64,000 nucleotides of DNA from an uncultured Tateyamaria sp. (GTDB lineage: Bacteria > Pseudomonadota > Alphaproteobacteria > Rhodobacterales > Rhodobacteraceae), in the NCBI RefSeq assembly GCF_947497045.1, contig NZ_CANMEU010000002.1, positions 248,001 through 312,000 of the forward strand. The letters are read 5' to 3'. The position numbers were made by a program, and so were the translations under genes. Under the pieces are notes generated by a model. It was not told the origin of the DNA. It saw only the letters and a program-made list of their open reading frames with translations, and made no database searches. This document shows positions 57,101-64,000 of this stretch, piece after piece (position 1 is the stretch's first letter; each line of letters starts with the position of its first letter).

Positions 57101-57549
57101 TCCCCCGGCTCCATCACGGTCGGGCTTTGCACAAAGCCCATACGCACTAAAAACGCACGCAAGGCCTCCTCATCCACGCGGTTGCCCACGGTTGCGGTAA
57201 AGGTGGCCTCGGCCAACAGCCCGCGCGCGGGCACCCGCTGCGTCGCGGCATTAAGCGTGGTGAGAAGGATGAATTGTTCTGGCATCCCATGCACCAGCGC
57301 GGCGAGCGTTGCCATACGCTGCGCCGAAATATCGGCATTGGGTGACACCCGGTCGTAAGGCAGGCAATCCCAGCCCGGAAACACCAGCACCGGCATGTCA
57401 GGCGCAAAGAAGCGCAAGGCCGCCCGCATCGCCGCAAGCCGCTTGTCGTCGCGCGCCACATGCACAACGGGGCCGCGCGCAGCGACCTCTTCGAGGATCA
57501 GTCTGGCATCAAACCCCTCGGGCGCGCCGGATACGGTGACATGGTTCAT
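54097..57549 (-). CDS. mfd: Transcription-repair coupling factor Mfd
   Basis: An 1150-residue translocase that displaces stalled RNA polymerase and recruits UvrA. Order: UvrB-like N-terminal part, RNA-polymerase-interacting domain (SLTPGDLVVHVDHGIGRYQGMEVV), RecG-like helicase with Walker A GDVGFGKTE (about 620), the DEEQ box in LVIDEEQKFGVTHKERL (about 720), motif III TATPIPRTLQ, QIRGRVGRSKTRAYAYL, and the C-terminal D7 domain. A terminal lysine run (KKKKKKAKA) is unusual and may be a lineage trait. Full length. Confidence 0.96.
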   Translation of the reverse strand: MNHVTVSGAPEGFDARLILEEVAARGPVVHVARDDKRLAAMRAALRFFAPDMPVLVFPGWDCLPYDRVSPNADISAQRMATLAALVHGMPEQFILLTTLNAATQRVPARGLLAEATFTATVGNRVDEEALRAFLVRMGFVQSPTVMEPGDYAIRGGIIDIYPPGDLGPVRLDLFGDVLDGARRFDPATQRTTEKLDMIELAPVSEVILDDAAITRFRQNYRLEFGAAGTDDPLYEAVSAGRKAQGAEHWMAFFHDHLDTLFDYLPGATISLDEQVTPSRLARWESIEDQYETRRLAMANRSKMDSVYKPAPPGGLYLDDAAWETVMAEARVLQFGQLVQATGPGVTDAGGRIGRNFAPERQQENISLFGALASHIKAKLQDGPVVIASYSDGARERLTGLIEDEGVAEAVPITDATRIGKRGLHLAVWALEHGFEAPGLTVISEQDVLGDRLIRRPGRKRRAENFLTETQSLTPGDLVVHVDHGIGRYQGMEVVTAAGAAHECLLLEYAERSKLYLPVENIELLSKYGHEEGLLDKLGGGAWQAKKARLKERIREMADRLIRIAAERALRKAPVLEPPPGMWDAFSARFPYQETDDQLAAIGAVIDDLTSGAPMDRLICGDVGFGKTEVAMRAAFVAAMSGVQVAVIAPTTLLARQHYKSFAERFRGFPIEVRQLSRFVSAKDASATREAMSRGTADIVIGTHALLAKGVRFMNLGLLVIDEEQKFGVTHKERLKQMRSDVHVLTLTATPIPRTLQLSLTGVRDLSIIGTPPVDRLAIRTYVSEFDAVTIREALLREHYRGGQSFYVVPRVSDLPEIEEFLKDQLPELTYVVAHGQMAAGELDDRMNAFYDGKFDVLLATTIVESGLDIPTANTMVVHRADMFGLAQLYQIRGRVGRSKTRAYAYLTTKPRAKLTATAEKRLRVLGSLDTLGAGFTLASQDLDIRGAGNLLGEEQSGQMRDVGFELYQSMLEEAIAKIKSGETEGIMEGDEQWAPQINLGVPVLIPEAYVPDLDVRLGLYRRLSGLGTKVELEGFAAELIDRFGPLPKEVNTLMLVVRIKAMCKRAGIAKLDGGPKGATIQFHNDKFASPQGLVEFINDQRGLAKVKDNKIVVRRDWKSDADKIKGGFAIARDLAEKVIDAKKKKKKAKA

Positions 57550-57605
57550 GGACTAACGCCTACGGGGGAAACAGGACGCTTCAATTGGGGCAATGGGCCG
57601 TGCTG

Positions 57606-58133
57606 TCAACCGCTGAAGGGGCCAACGGACAGGTTTTGGAACATCCCCCAGAGCGCGGTGACGAAAATCGACATCATGCCCACGGCCTGCACCCATGTGC
57701 GATGGCGGGTCAAACGGCGCCACAATGCCTCGCCCTGCGCCCCTTCGGCCTGGATCAGCCGGGCGGTGGACAGGTTGAGCGCGCCCACAATGGACAGCGG
57801 AAAACCGAGCAGGAACAAGGCTTGGGCAAATTCGACCTTGTAGACAAACCCGAGCAAGCCAAGGGCTGTCAGGCTGAAACACACGAAGCCCAGAGCCCAA
57901 AGTCCCGACACCTGCCCGATAAAGAGCAGACGGTGGGTGTTGATGCGCACAAGGTCCTCAAGATCCTCCGCCGATTGGCCCCCATAGCGGCGCGCGCGGG
58001 CCACCATGTCGAAGGGCACGCCCAAGACCCAATGGCTTGCCGTCGACCACACGACCGCCAGGGCGATCCAGAACCACAGGTTCGAGAACGAGCGCATGTC
58101 GATCAGTTCCAAGATGTTGTCGTACCAGTCCAC
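57606..58133 (-). CDS. Membrane protein, roseobacter-type, SufBCD-annotated family
   Basis: A 175-residue protein with four or so hydrophobic helices (LWFWIALAVVWSTASHWV, LFIGQVSGLWALGFVCFSL, ALGLLGFVYKVEFAQALFLLGFP, WVQAVGMMSIFVTALWGMF). I start at GTG 58133 (DWYDNILELIDMRSFSN), preceded by AGGGCAGG. Relatives in Rhodobacteraceae carry the label component of SufBCD complex, but no suf genes are nearby and the sequence gives no support for an Fe-S role. Function unknown. Confidence 0.65.
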   Translation of the reverse strand: MDWYDNILELIDMRSFSNLWFWIALAVVWSTASHWVLGVPFDMVARARRYGGQSAEDLEDLVRINTHRLLFIGQVSGLWALGFVCFSLTALGLLGFVYKVEFAQALFLLGFPLSIVGALNLSTARLIQAEGAQGEALWRRLTRHRTWVQAVGMMSIFVTALWGMFQNLSVGPFSG

Positions 58134-58285
58134 GGCCTGCCCTGTCGCCCCCGTCCCTCTCACGCCGACACACAGCGTCTGGGTATTTGTCGCCTCTCTT
58201 AGCGCGCGCGCACCGCGTGGCCAAGGGTTGCTGCGCGCAAAAATCCATGGCACCCATGAGGTGTCACTCAAACTGGACAGATGCG

Positions 58286-59287
58286 ATGCGCCCCACAACC
58301 GCCCCCTATCCCGCCACCCGCCTGCGGCGTACCCGCCAAAGTGCCGCGATCCGGGGGCTTGTGCGCCAGAATACCCTGACGGTCGATGACTTCATCTGGC
58401 CCGTCTTCGTGCGGTCCGGCGACGGGATCGAAGAACCGATCCCCTCCATGCCCGGCGTGATGCGCCGATCTGTCGACAAGGTGGTCGAGGCCGCACGCGA
58501 AGCCCACGATCTGGGCATCCCCGCCATCTGTATCTTTCCCTATACAGGGCTGGAAGAACGCACCGAGGATTGCGCAGGTGCCTGGGATCCGGACAACCAC
58601 GCCAACCGGGCGATCCGGGCCATCAAGGACGCGGTGCCCGAGATCGCGATTATGACAGACGTGGCGCTTGATACCTACAACATCAACGGCCATGACGGGT
58701 TTGTCGAAAACGGCGAAATCGTGAATGACCGCACGATCGGGGCACTGGTGAAAATGGCGCTCTCCCAGGCCGAAGCCGGGGCCGACATCATCGGCCCGTC
58801 CGACATGATGGACGGACGGATCGGAGCAATCCGCACAGCACTTGAGGGCGCGGGCCATCAAAACGTGATGATCCTGAGCTATGCGGCCAAATATGCCTCA
58901 GCCTTCTACGGCCCGTTCCGGGACGCGGTCGGGGCATCCGGCGCACTCACAGGGGACAAGAAGACCTACCAGATGGATCCCGGCAACTCGGATGAGGCGA
59001 TGCGGCTGATCGAACGGGACCTCAGCGAAGGCGCGGATATGGTGATGGTCAAACCCGGCCTGCCCTATCTCGACATTTGCCGCCGGGTCAAAACGGAATT
59101 CGGGGCACCGACCTTCGCCTATCAGGTGTCAGGTGAATACGCGATGATCAAGGCAGCCAGCGGTAACGGATGGGTGGACCACGACCACGTGATGATGGAA
59201 AGCCTGATGGCGTTCAAACGGGCGGGCTGCGATGGTATCCTGACCTATTTCGCGCCCGCCGCCGCACGGCTGCTGAACAACGGCTGA
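58286..59287 (+). CDS. hemB: Delta-aminolevulinic acid dehydratase (porphobilinogen synthase)
   Basis: A 333-residue enzyme joining two 5-aminolevulinates to porphobilinogen in haem and bacteriochlorophyll synthesis. Active-site lysines are in FAYQVSGEYAMIKAA-flanked MVKPGLPYLD and GEYAMIKAA regions. The zinc-binding cysteine cluster of the E. coli-type enzyme is absent: the site reads TDVALDTYNINGHDG, as in the Rhodobacter group, which works without the catalytic zinc. ATG 58286. A hairpin follows the gene. Confidence 0.95.
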   Translation: MRPTTAPYPATRLRRTRQSAAIRGLVRQNTLTVDDFIWPVFVRSGDGIEEPIPSMPGVMRRSVDKVVEAAREAHDLGIPAICIFPYTGLEERTEDCAGAWDPDNHANRAIRAIKDAVPEIAIMTDVALDTYNINGHDGFVENGEIVNDRTIGALVKMALSQAEAGADIIGPSDMMDGRIGAIRTALEGAGHQNVMILSYAAKYASAFYGPFRDAVGASGALTGDKKTYQMDPGNSDEAMRLIERDLSEGADMVMVKPGLPYLDICRRVKTEFGAPTFAYQVSGEYAMIKAASGNGWVDHDHVMMESLMAFKRAGCDGILTYFAPAAARLLNNG

Positions 59288-59291
59288 GCGG

Positions 59292-59310
59292 GGCGGAGGA
59301 CACCTCCGCC
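59292..59310 (+). terminator. Hairpin after hemB
   Basis: GGCGGAGG (59292-59299) and CCTCCGCC (59303-59310) form a perfect 8-bp stem with a 3-nt loop, 5 nt after the hemB stop. The T-rich CTTCTTTT comes 18 nt later, so it may be an mRNA end structure or a weak terminator. Confidence 0.6.
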
Positions 59311-59327
59311 TTACAGACACCTCACCC

Positions 59328-59395
59328 TTCTTTTGACCAAAAATACCGCGGGGAGTCCGCAAGGACGGGGCAGAGCCCCCTAAATCAAAAATCCG
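59328..59395 (+). repeat. Dispersed intergenic element with small hairpins
   Basis: Starts with the same 22-nt block found near pgi (core TTTTGACCAAAAATACCG) and continues into GTCC-GCAA-GGAC, a GNRA-type tetraloop hairpin, and GGGGC-AGA-GCCCC. Together with the pgi copy this is a structured repeat family positioned at operon ends. The remaining gap to 59543 has no other feature that I can support. Confidence 0.6.
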
Positions 59396-59543
59396 TGCCT
59401 TTGGCGGGGGCCAGAGGCGTAAGAACCCCGGCAGAAAGCCGCGCAGAGCCCAACCCATGGTGACAGCCCCTACAAACCAGCATATAGTTACGCCAAGCGT
59501 GGGCAAATCACGCAGCAACACGAAGCAGTACAGGCGGTTCAAC

Positions 59544-60110
59544 ATGACCAACACTTCACTGTCGCGGCGCGCATTTTCGGCCGGTGCATTGGCGGGCACA
59601 GGTGTGCTTGCCGCATGTGGCAACGGCATCGGCGGACGGGGCGGGGCAACCATTGACGCGCGCGTCTCTGCCACGCTGGACGAGATGTATCGCACCTATC
59701 CCAACACCCGGAACCTTGCCCAGAAGGCGAGCGGCGTCCTCGTGATGCCACTTGTGACCGAAGCGGGCCTGGGTCTGGGCGGGGCCTACGGGCGCGGCGC
59801 GCTTTTGATCAATGATATCACCGTCGACTACTACTCGGTCGTCAAGGGCTCGGGCGGCTTGCAAATCGGTGCACAGCAATTTGCGCATGTGCTGTTCTTT
59901 ATGACCGAAGACGCATTGCTGAAATTCCGCCGCTCACCGGGATGGGCCGCAGGGGCGGACATCGAATATGTGGTCTCCGATCAAGGCGACGGGGTTGCCG
60001 CCGACACAACCACAGCGCTTTCACCCGTTCTGGCGGCCGTGTTTGCACGGGCCGGTCTGCGGCTTGGGGCAACGCTGGAAGGCACGAAATACACGCGCAT
60101 CATTCCCTGA
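59544..60110 (+). CDS. YSC84/SYLF-like Tat-exported lipoprotein
   Basis: A 188-residue protein with a twin-arginine signal ending in a lipobox: SLSRRAFSAGALAGTGVLAAC. The mature part follows the YSC84 (SYLF) pattern: ARVSATLDEMYRTYP, KASGVLVMPLVTEAGLGLGGAYGRGALL and TEDALLKFRRSPGWAAGADIEYVV. Eukaryotic YSC84 domains bind phosphoinositides and actin; bacterial ones are surface or periplasmic proteins of unknown role. ATG 59544; transcribed alone. Confidence 0.85.
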   Translation: MTNTSLSRRAFSAGALAGTGVLAACGNGIGGRGGATIDARVSATLDEMYRTYPNTRNLAQKASGVLVMPLVTEAGLGLGGAYGRGALLINDITVDYYSVVKGSGGLQIGAQQFAHVLFFMTEDALLKFRRSPGWAAGADIEYVVSDQGDGVAADTTTALSPVLAAVFARAGLRLGATLEGTKYTRIIP

Positions 60111-60178
60111 TCAGGGGTCGGCGGGCGGGCGCATTTTGACCACACAGGGTCAAAACAGTCCCGTCCCCCGACCGGACC

Positions 60179-61051
60179 TCAACCGCCTGCCTTGAGGCGT
60201 TTGAACAGGCTGGAGGTGTCCCACCGTCCGCCACCCATCTTCTGGACATCCTTGTAGAACTGGTCGACCAAAGCCGTCACCGGCAGGCTCGCGCCGTTCT
60301 CATTGGCCGTATCAAGGCAGATGCCCAGATCCTTGCGCATCCAGTCCACCGCAAAACCATGCTCGAACTGATCCTCCAGCATCGTCTCATAGCGATTGTT
60401 CATCTGCCACGACCCCGCCGCGCCTTGGCTGATCACCTCGACCACCGCGCGGCCATCCAGCCCGGCCTTGTCGGCAAAATGCAGCGCCTCGGACAGGCCC
60501 TGCACCAGACCTGCAATGGCAATCTGATTGCACATCTTGGTGATCTGACCTGCGCCACTGTCACCGATCCGGCGGCACAGCTTGGCATAGGACTGCATGA
60601 TCGACTCGGCGCGCGCATAGGCCCCCGCGTCCCCACCGCACATGATCGACAGCGCGCCATTCTCGGCCCCCGCCTGCCCGCCTGAAATCGGGGCGTCGAC
60701 AAAACTGATCTGCATGGCATCCGCCGCCCCGTATAGTTCGGCCGTCACAACCGCAGACACCGTGGTGTGATCAACAAACACAGTGCCCGACCCCATCCCG
60801 GCAAAGGCACCGTCTTCGCCCAGACACACACTGCGCAGATCATCGTCATTGCCCACGCAGGCCATCACGAAATCTGCACCCTGCGCCGCCTCGCGTGGGG
60901 TCTTGGCCATGGCCCCTCCATGGGTGGTGACCCAATCCTGCGCGCGCGATGCAGTGCGGTTATAGACGGTGACGTCATGCCCCGCATTTTGCAGATGCCC
61001 CGCCATCGGGGCGCCCATCACGCCCATCCCCAAGAATGCCAGTTTCGCCAT
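60179..61051 (-). CDS. 3-Hydroxyisobutyrate dehydrogenase family oxidoreductase
   Basis: A 290-residue beta-hydroxyacid dehydrogenase. The NAD(P) fold begins MAKLAFLGMGVMGAPMAGHLQNAGHDVTVYNR. Substrate motif VDAPISGGQAGAENGALSIMCGG and the catalytic lysine in GAGQITKMCNQI are intact. Members reduce or oxidise 3-hydroxyisobutyrate, tartronate semialdehyde or glyoxylate; arginine after the first fold (YNRTAS) suggests NADP(H). ATG 61051 is the family start. Divergent from the acylase gene. Confidence 0.87.
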   Translation of the reverse strand: MAKLAFLGMGVMGAPMAGHLQNAGHDVTVYNRTASRAQDWVTTHGGAMAKTPREAAQGADFVMACVGNDDDLRSVCLGEDGAFAGMGSGTVFVDHTTVSAVVTAELYGAADAMQISFVDAPISGGQAGAENGALSIMCGGDAGAYARAESIMQSYAKLCRRIGDSGAGQITKMCNQIAIAGLVQGLSEALHFADKAGLDGRAVVEVISQGAAGSWQMNNRYETMLEDQFEHGFAVDWMRKDLGICLDTANENGASLPVTALVDQFYKDVQKMGGGRWDTSSLFKRLKAGG

Positions 61052-61159
61052 GCCGATCCTTTCCAATTTTGCGCCGCCCGTGGCTTGCGCTTCTGCCCTT
61101 GCCTACCTAACAGTCACGGCCCAAGGGTCAACGCAGCAACAGGACATGGCGGCAAACAT

Positions 61160-63628
61160 ATGGCAGTGGTTTTTCAATGGCTGGTGCGGATCACGGCGGC
61201 ACTGATTGTGCTCGGTGTGATCGGGGTGGGCATGGTCTATTACCTCGCCGCACGCTCATTGCCGAACTATGACACGACCGTGCGGGTGCCCGCGATCTCG
61301 GCCCCGGTCGAGATTGTGCGTGACAATGCCAATGTGCCCCACATCTTTGGTGAAACAGACGCGGATGTGTTCCACGGGCTTGGATTCGCGCACGCGCAGG
61401 ATCGCCTGTGGCAGATGATGATGCTGCGGCGCACGGCGCAAGGTCGCCTCAGCGAAGTGTTCGGCACGGCCACGGTCGACATCGACAGCTTTGTGCGGCG
61501 GCTCGATCTTTACCGCCTGTCGGTCGAGTCGGTGGCCGCGCAGGATGCAGCCACCACCGCCGCACTCACCGCCTATGCCGCCGGAGTCAATGCGCGTCTC
61601 GATCAGATCAACGCCGAAGCTCTGGGGCGCGGTGCCCCCGAGATGTTCCTGTTTTCCACCCCCCTTGCCCCGTGGCGGCCCGCCGACAGCCTTGCAATTG
61701 CCAAACTGATGGGGCTGCAACTTTCGGGCCATCTGACCGAAGAGGTCCTGCGCGCCCGTATCTCACTGGCGCTTGAGGATGATGCCCGCCTTGCCGACAT
61801 TCTCCCTGACACCCCCGGTGCCGGCATCGCAAGCCTGCCCGCATACGCCCAGCTTGTGCCCGGTGCCGCGCCGTCCCATGCCGCCGCCGCTGAACCGCCC
61901 ACACATCCGCTGTCGCCCTTCAAAACCCGGGGCTTTGCAGGGGCATCCAACGCGTGGGCCGCCGCCGCCTCACGCTCGGCCTCAGGCGGCACGCTTTTGG
62001 CCAATGACCCGCATCTGGGCTTTTCCGCCCCCGCGATCTGGTATCTGGCGCGGCTCGAGTTGCGCACAGGCGGTGTCATCGGGGGCAGCATTCCGGGCCT
62101 GCCACTGATCCTGACGGGGCGCTCGGATCGCCTTGGGTGGGGGCTGACGACGGCTTACGTCGATGACCAAGACGTGATGATCGAAGAGCTGAACCCCGAC
62201 AACCCCGAAGAATACCGCACACCGGACGGGTTCAAAGCATTCGACTCCCGCGCCTCGATCATCGAGATCAAGGGGGCCGATCCCATCACCCTCACCCTGC
62301 GTTGGTCTGACAACGGCCCCGTCCTGCCCGGCAGTTTCCGCAACCTTGGCACCATCACCCCGCCCGGCCATGTGGCAGCACTCGCCTGGACGGTGCTCAG
62401 CCCCAATGACACCTCCGTCAGCGGCGGTTTGGGGATCATGCAGGCCCAGACCGTGGCCGAGGCGATCACCGCCTCCGAGGCGCATATCGCGCCCGCCCAG
62501 AACCTCACCCTCGTGGATCGGGGCAGCATCGCGATGAAGACAGTCGGTGCGATCCCGCGCCGGGATGCCAATCACCAAAGTCAGGGGCGCATGCCCGCCC
62601 TTGGCTGGCGTCCCGAAAACCGCTGGCAGGGCCGGATGCCCTACACCTCGAATCCCGGCTTTGTGTCGCCCATTGGCGGGATCCTGGGCAACACCAACAA
62701 CAAGACGGTCGACCGCCCCTTTCCCAACCACGTGAGCTTTCACTGGGGGGACACGCAGCGGGTGCAACGCTGGAAACGGCTGATGCAGGCGCGCGAGGTG
62801 CACACCCGCGACAGTTTCATCGAGGCGCAGCTGGACACCGTCAGCTTCACCGCGCGCTCGCTGTTGCCGCTGATCGGGGCAGAGCTATGGTTCACGGGCG
62901 AAGCCGCCCCCGATGGCACCGCCGAACGGCAACGCCAGCGTGCACTGGCCCTGCTGGCCGAATGGAACGGCGAGATGAACGAACACTGGCCCGAGCCGTT
63001 GATCTATGCCGCGTGGTTGCGCGCATTGCAGGACCGGATGGCGCGTGATGATCTGGGGCCGCTGGCCGATGCGCTGACCCATGTGGAGCCGCTGTTCATC
63101 GAACGTGCCTTTCGCGATGTGGACGGGGCGGCGGTGTGGTGCGACGTGCGCCAATCCGCCCCCGTCGAGACCTGCGCGGACATGGCGCGCCTGTCGCTGG
63201 ATGATGCGCTGGTCTGGATTGCGGAAAACTGGGGCACACAGCTGGAATCCCTGCGATGGGGGGACGCGCATCAGGCAACGCACGACCATGCGGTCTTGGG
63301 CGAAGTGCCGATCCTGCGCTATTTCGTCAACATCCGCCAATCGACCTCGGGCGGTGACAATACCCTGCAACGCGGGCTGACCCGTGGCACCGGTCCTGAC
63401 CCGTTTGAGAATGTGCACGGGGCGGGCTATCGCGGCGTCTATGATTTTGCCGATCCCAACTCTTCGGTCTTCGTGATTTCGACCGGACAGTCGGGCCACT
63501 TCCTGTCGCGCCACTATGACGATCTGGCGCAACTGTGGCGGCGGGGCGAATATATCCCGATGTCGCTGGATGAAGGGCTGGCACGGGCAGCGGCGGTCGG
63601 CATCACCCGGCTCGAACCGCTGCAATGA
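61160..63628 (+). CDS. Penicillin acylase family N-terminal-nucleophile hydrolase
   Basis: An 822-residue periplasmic amidase. An N-terminal anchor ([27 protein letters not shown]) precedes the alpha-chain part with [16 protein letters not shown]. The spacer ends at GFAGA, and Ser263 in SNAW begins the beta chain; it is both the autocleavage point and the catalytic nucleophile. [16 protein letters not shown] follows as in the family. Natural substrates may be N-acyl compounds such as acyl-homoserine lactones, unproven. It overlaps the RluE-like gene by 4 nt (ATGA). Confidence 0.9.
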   Translation: MAVVFQWLVRITAALIVLGVIGVGMVYYLAARSLPNYDTTVRVPAISAPVEIVRDNANVPHIFGETDADVFHGLGFAHAQDRLWQMMMLRRTAQGRLSEVFGTATVDIDSFVRRLDLYRLSVESVAAQDAATTAALTAYAAGVNARLDQINAEALGRGAPEMFLFSTPLAPWRPADSLAIAKLMGLQLSGHLTEEVLRARISLALEDDARLADILPDTPGAGIASLPAYAQLVPGAAPSHAAAAEPPTHPLSPFKTRGFAGASNAWAAAASRSASGGTLLANDPHLGFSAPAIWYLARLELRTGGVIGGSIPGLPLILTGRSDRLGWGLTTAYVDDQDVMIEELNPDNPEEYRTPDGFKAFDSRASIIEIKGADPITLTLRWSDNGPVLPGSFRNLGTITPPGHVAALAWTVLSPNDTSVSGGLGIMQAQTVAEAITASEAHIAPAQNLTLVDRGSIAMKTVGAIPRRDANHQSQGRMPALGWRPENRWQGRMPYTSNPGFVSPIGGILGNTNNKTVDRPFPNHVSFHWGDTQRVQRWKRLMQAREVHTRDSFIEAQLDTVSFTARSLLPLIGAELWFTGEAAPDGTAERQRQRALALLAEWNGEMNEHWPEPLIYAAWLRALQDRMARDDLGPLADALTHVEPLFIERAFRDVDGAAVWCDVRQSAPVETCADMARLSLDDALVWIAENWGTQLESLRWGDAHQATHDHAVLGEVPILRYFVNIRQSTSGGDNTLQRGLTRGTGPDPFENVHGAGYRGVYDFADPNSSVFVISTGQSGHFLSRHYDDLAQLWRRGEYIPMSLDEGLARAAAVGITRLEPLQ

Positions 63629-64000
63629 CCACGATCCTGTTCAACAAGCCCTTTGGAGTGTTGTCGCAATTCACCGACAAGGGTACGGAAGGATCGCCTC
63701 GCCCCACCCTGTCAGCGTTCATTGACGTGCCAGGTGTCTATCCGGCCGGGCGGCTCGATCGCGACAGCGAAGGGCTGATGATGCTGACCAGCGATGGCGC
63801 ATTGCAGGCCCGGATCGCACACCCCAAGTTCAAGGCCCCCAAGACCTATTGGGTGCAGGTCGAGGGCAAGGCTGACGACGATGCGCTGCGGGCGCTGGCC
63901 TCGGGTGTCACGCTGAAGGACGGGCCGACCAAGCCCGCGACGGCCATCCGCATGGATGCACCCCCGGACCTGTGGCCGCGCAACCCGCCAATCAGGGTGC
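63625..64000 (+). CDS. RluE-type 23S rRNA pseudouridine synthase (partial, cut by window)
   Basis: The first 125 codons of a RsuA/RluE-family pseudouridine synthase: [18 protein letters not shown], then [20 protein letters not shown] with the catalytic aspartate in [10 protein letters not shown], and [10 protein letters not shown]. The rest lies beyond the window edge. It begins in the ATGA overlap with the acylase stop. RluE modifies 23S rRNA; the closely related E. coli group lacks the S4 domain, as here. Confidence 0.9.
   Translation, partial: MTTILFNKPFGVLSQFTDKGTEGSPRPTLSAFIDVPGVYPAGRLDRDSEGLMMLTSDGALQARIAHPKFKAPKTYWVQVEGKADDDALRALASGVTLKDGPTKPATAIRMDAPPDLWPRNPPIRV

Noticed and set aside
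1-64000. Prophage, IS element, CRISPR, tRNA or rRNA genes
   Set aside because: I looked for transposase/integrase motifs, regular spacer repeats, tRNA arms and rRNA signatures and saw none.

Overview
The window is a GC-rich chromosomal segment of an alphaproteobacterium, most likely a marine Rhodobacteraceae (Roseobacter-group) member. The signs are gene content and style: a DmdB-like 3-(methylthio)propionyl-CoA ligase, a zwf-pgl-pgi Entner-Doudoroff operon, a ugpBAEC glycerol-3-phosphate ABC transporter, a metal-independent-looking HemB, and roseobacter-type intergenic repeats. No tRNA, rRNA, CRISPR array, transposase or integrase was seen. The segment reads as core chromosome with local gene decay, not as a mobile island.

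Layout. 0.1-5.8 kb: an exported caspase/Sel1-repeat protein, a small lipoprotein and a two-domain glycosyltransferase, tightly packed on +. 5.8-10 kb: ugpBAEC on -, with a Pho-box-like site upstream and an attenuator-like hairpin behind ugpB. 10.4-13.0 kb: fadD-like ligase and a BASS-family transporter. 13.1-17.0 kb: a LysR regulator divergent from an NTF2-like protein, a GST and a PPOX/ferredoxin-reductase fusion. 17.0-23.9 kb (-): adenylate kinase, DUF4212, a large Na+/solute (acetate-type) symporter, a cNMP/CBS/DUF294 protein, a membrane protein and a membrane-anchored DEDDh exonuclease; a decayed acs tail lies immediately upstream. 24.5-31.7 kb (-): dmdB-like ligase, an animal-type haem peroxidase, then pgi, pgl and zwf, with an operator-like palindrome on the zwf promoter. 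31.9-35.8 kb (+): a SPASM-like radical SAM protein and gyrA. 35.8-40.9 kb (-): a broken exported protein, an M32 carboxypeptidase, COX15 and TrmJ. 41-46.3 kb: ThiE-like protein, HupE/UreJ-like and DUF4198 proteins (head-to-head), psuK-psuG, and a DUF502 protein. 46.4-49.6 kb: a shattered 3-hydroxybutyrate dehydrogenase, a candidate small RNA with its own promoter and terminator, an orphan YejA-like binding protein and an aquaporin. 49.9-54.1 kb: an XRE-cupin regulator, an acyl-CoA synthetase, a FrnE-like DsbA protein and a Bcr/CflA efflux pump. 54.1-64 kb: mfd, a membrane protein, hemB, a YSC84-like Tat lipoprotein, a 3-hydroxyisobutyrate dehydrogenase family enzyme, a penicillin-acylase-family hydrolase and the start of an RluE-type pseudouridine synthase cut by the window edge.

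Central carbon and acetate themes recur. zwf-pgl-pgi feeds the Entner-Doudoroff route. The symporter/DUF4212/DUF294/exonuclease block looks like an acetate-type uptake and signalling unit, and the adjacent adenylate kinase would suit recycling of AMP made by an acyl-CoA synthetase. Three genes are broken: acs, a bdhA-like SDR, and an exported protein. The most interesting unexplained items are the candidate sRNA at about 46.88-46.95 kb, the decayed acs beside an intact acetate-type operon, the caspase/lipoprotein/glycosyltransferase cluster, and the palindrome covering the zwf -10 box. All calls come from reading the sequence; no database search was run.
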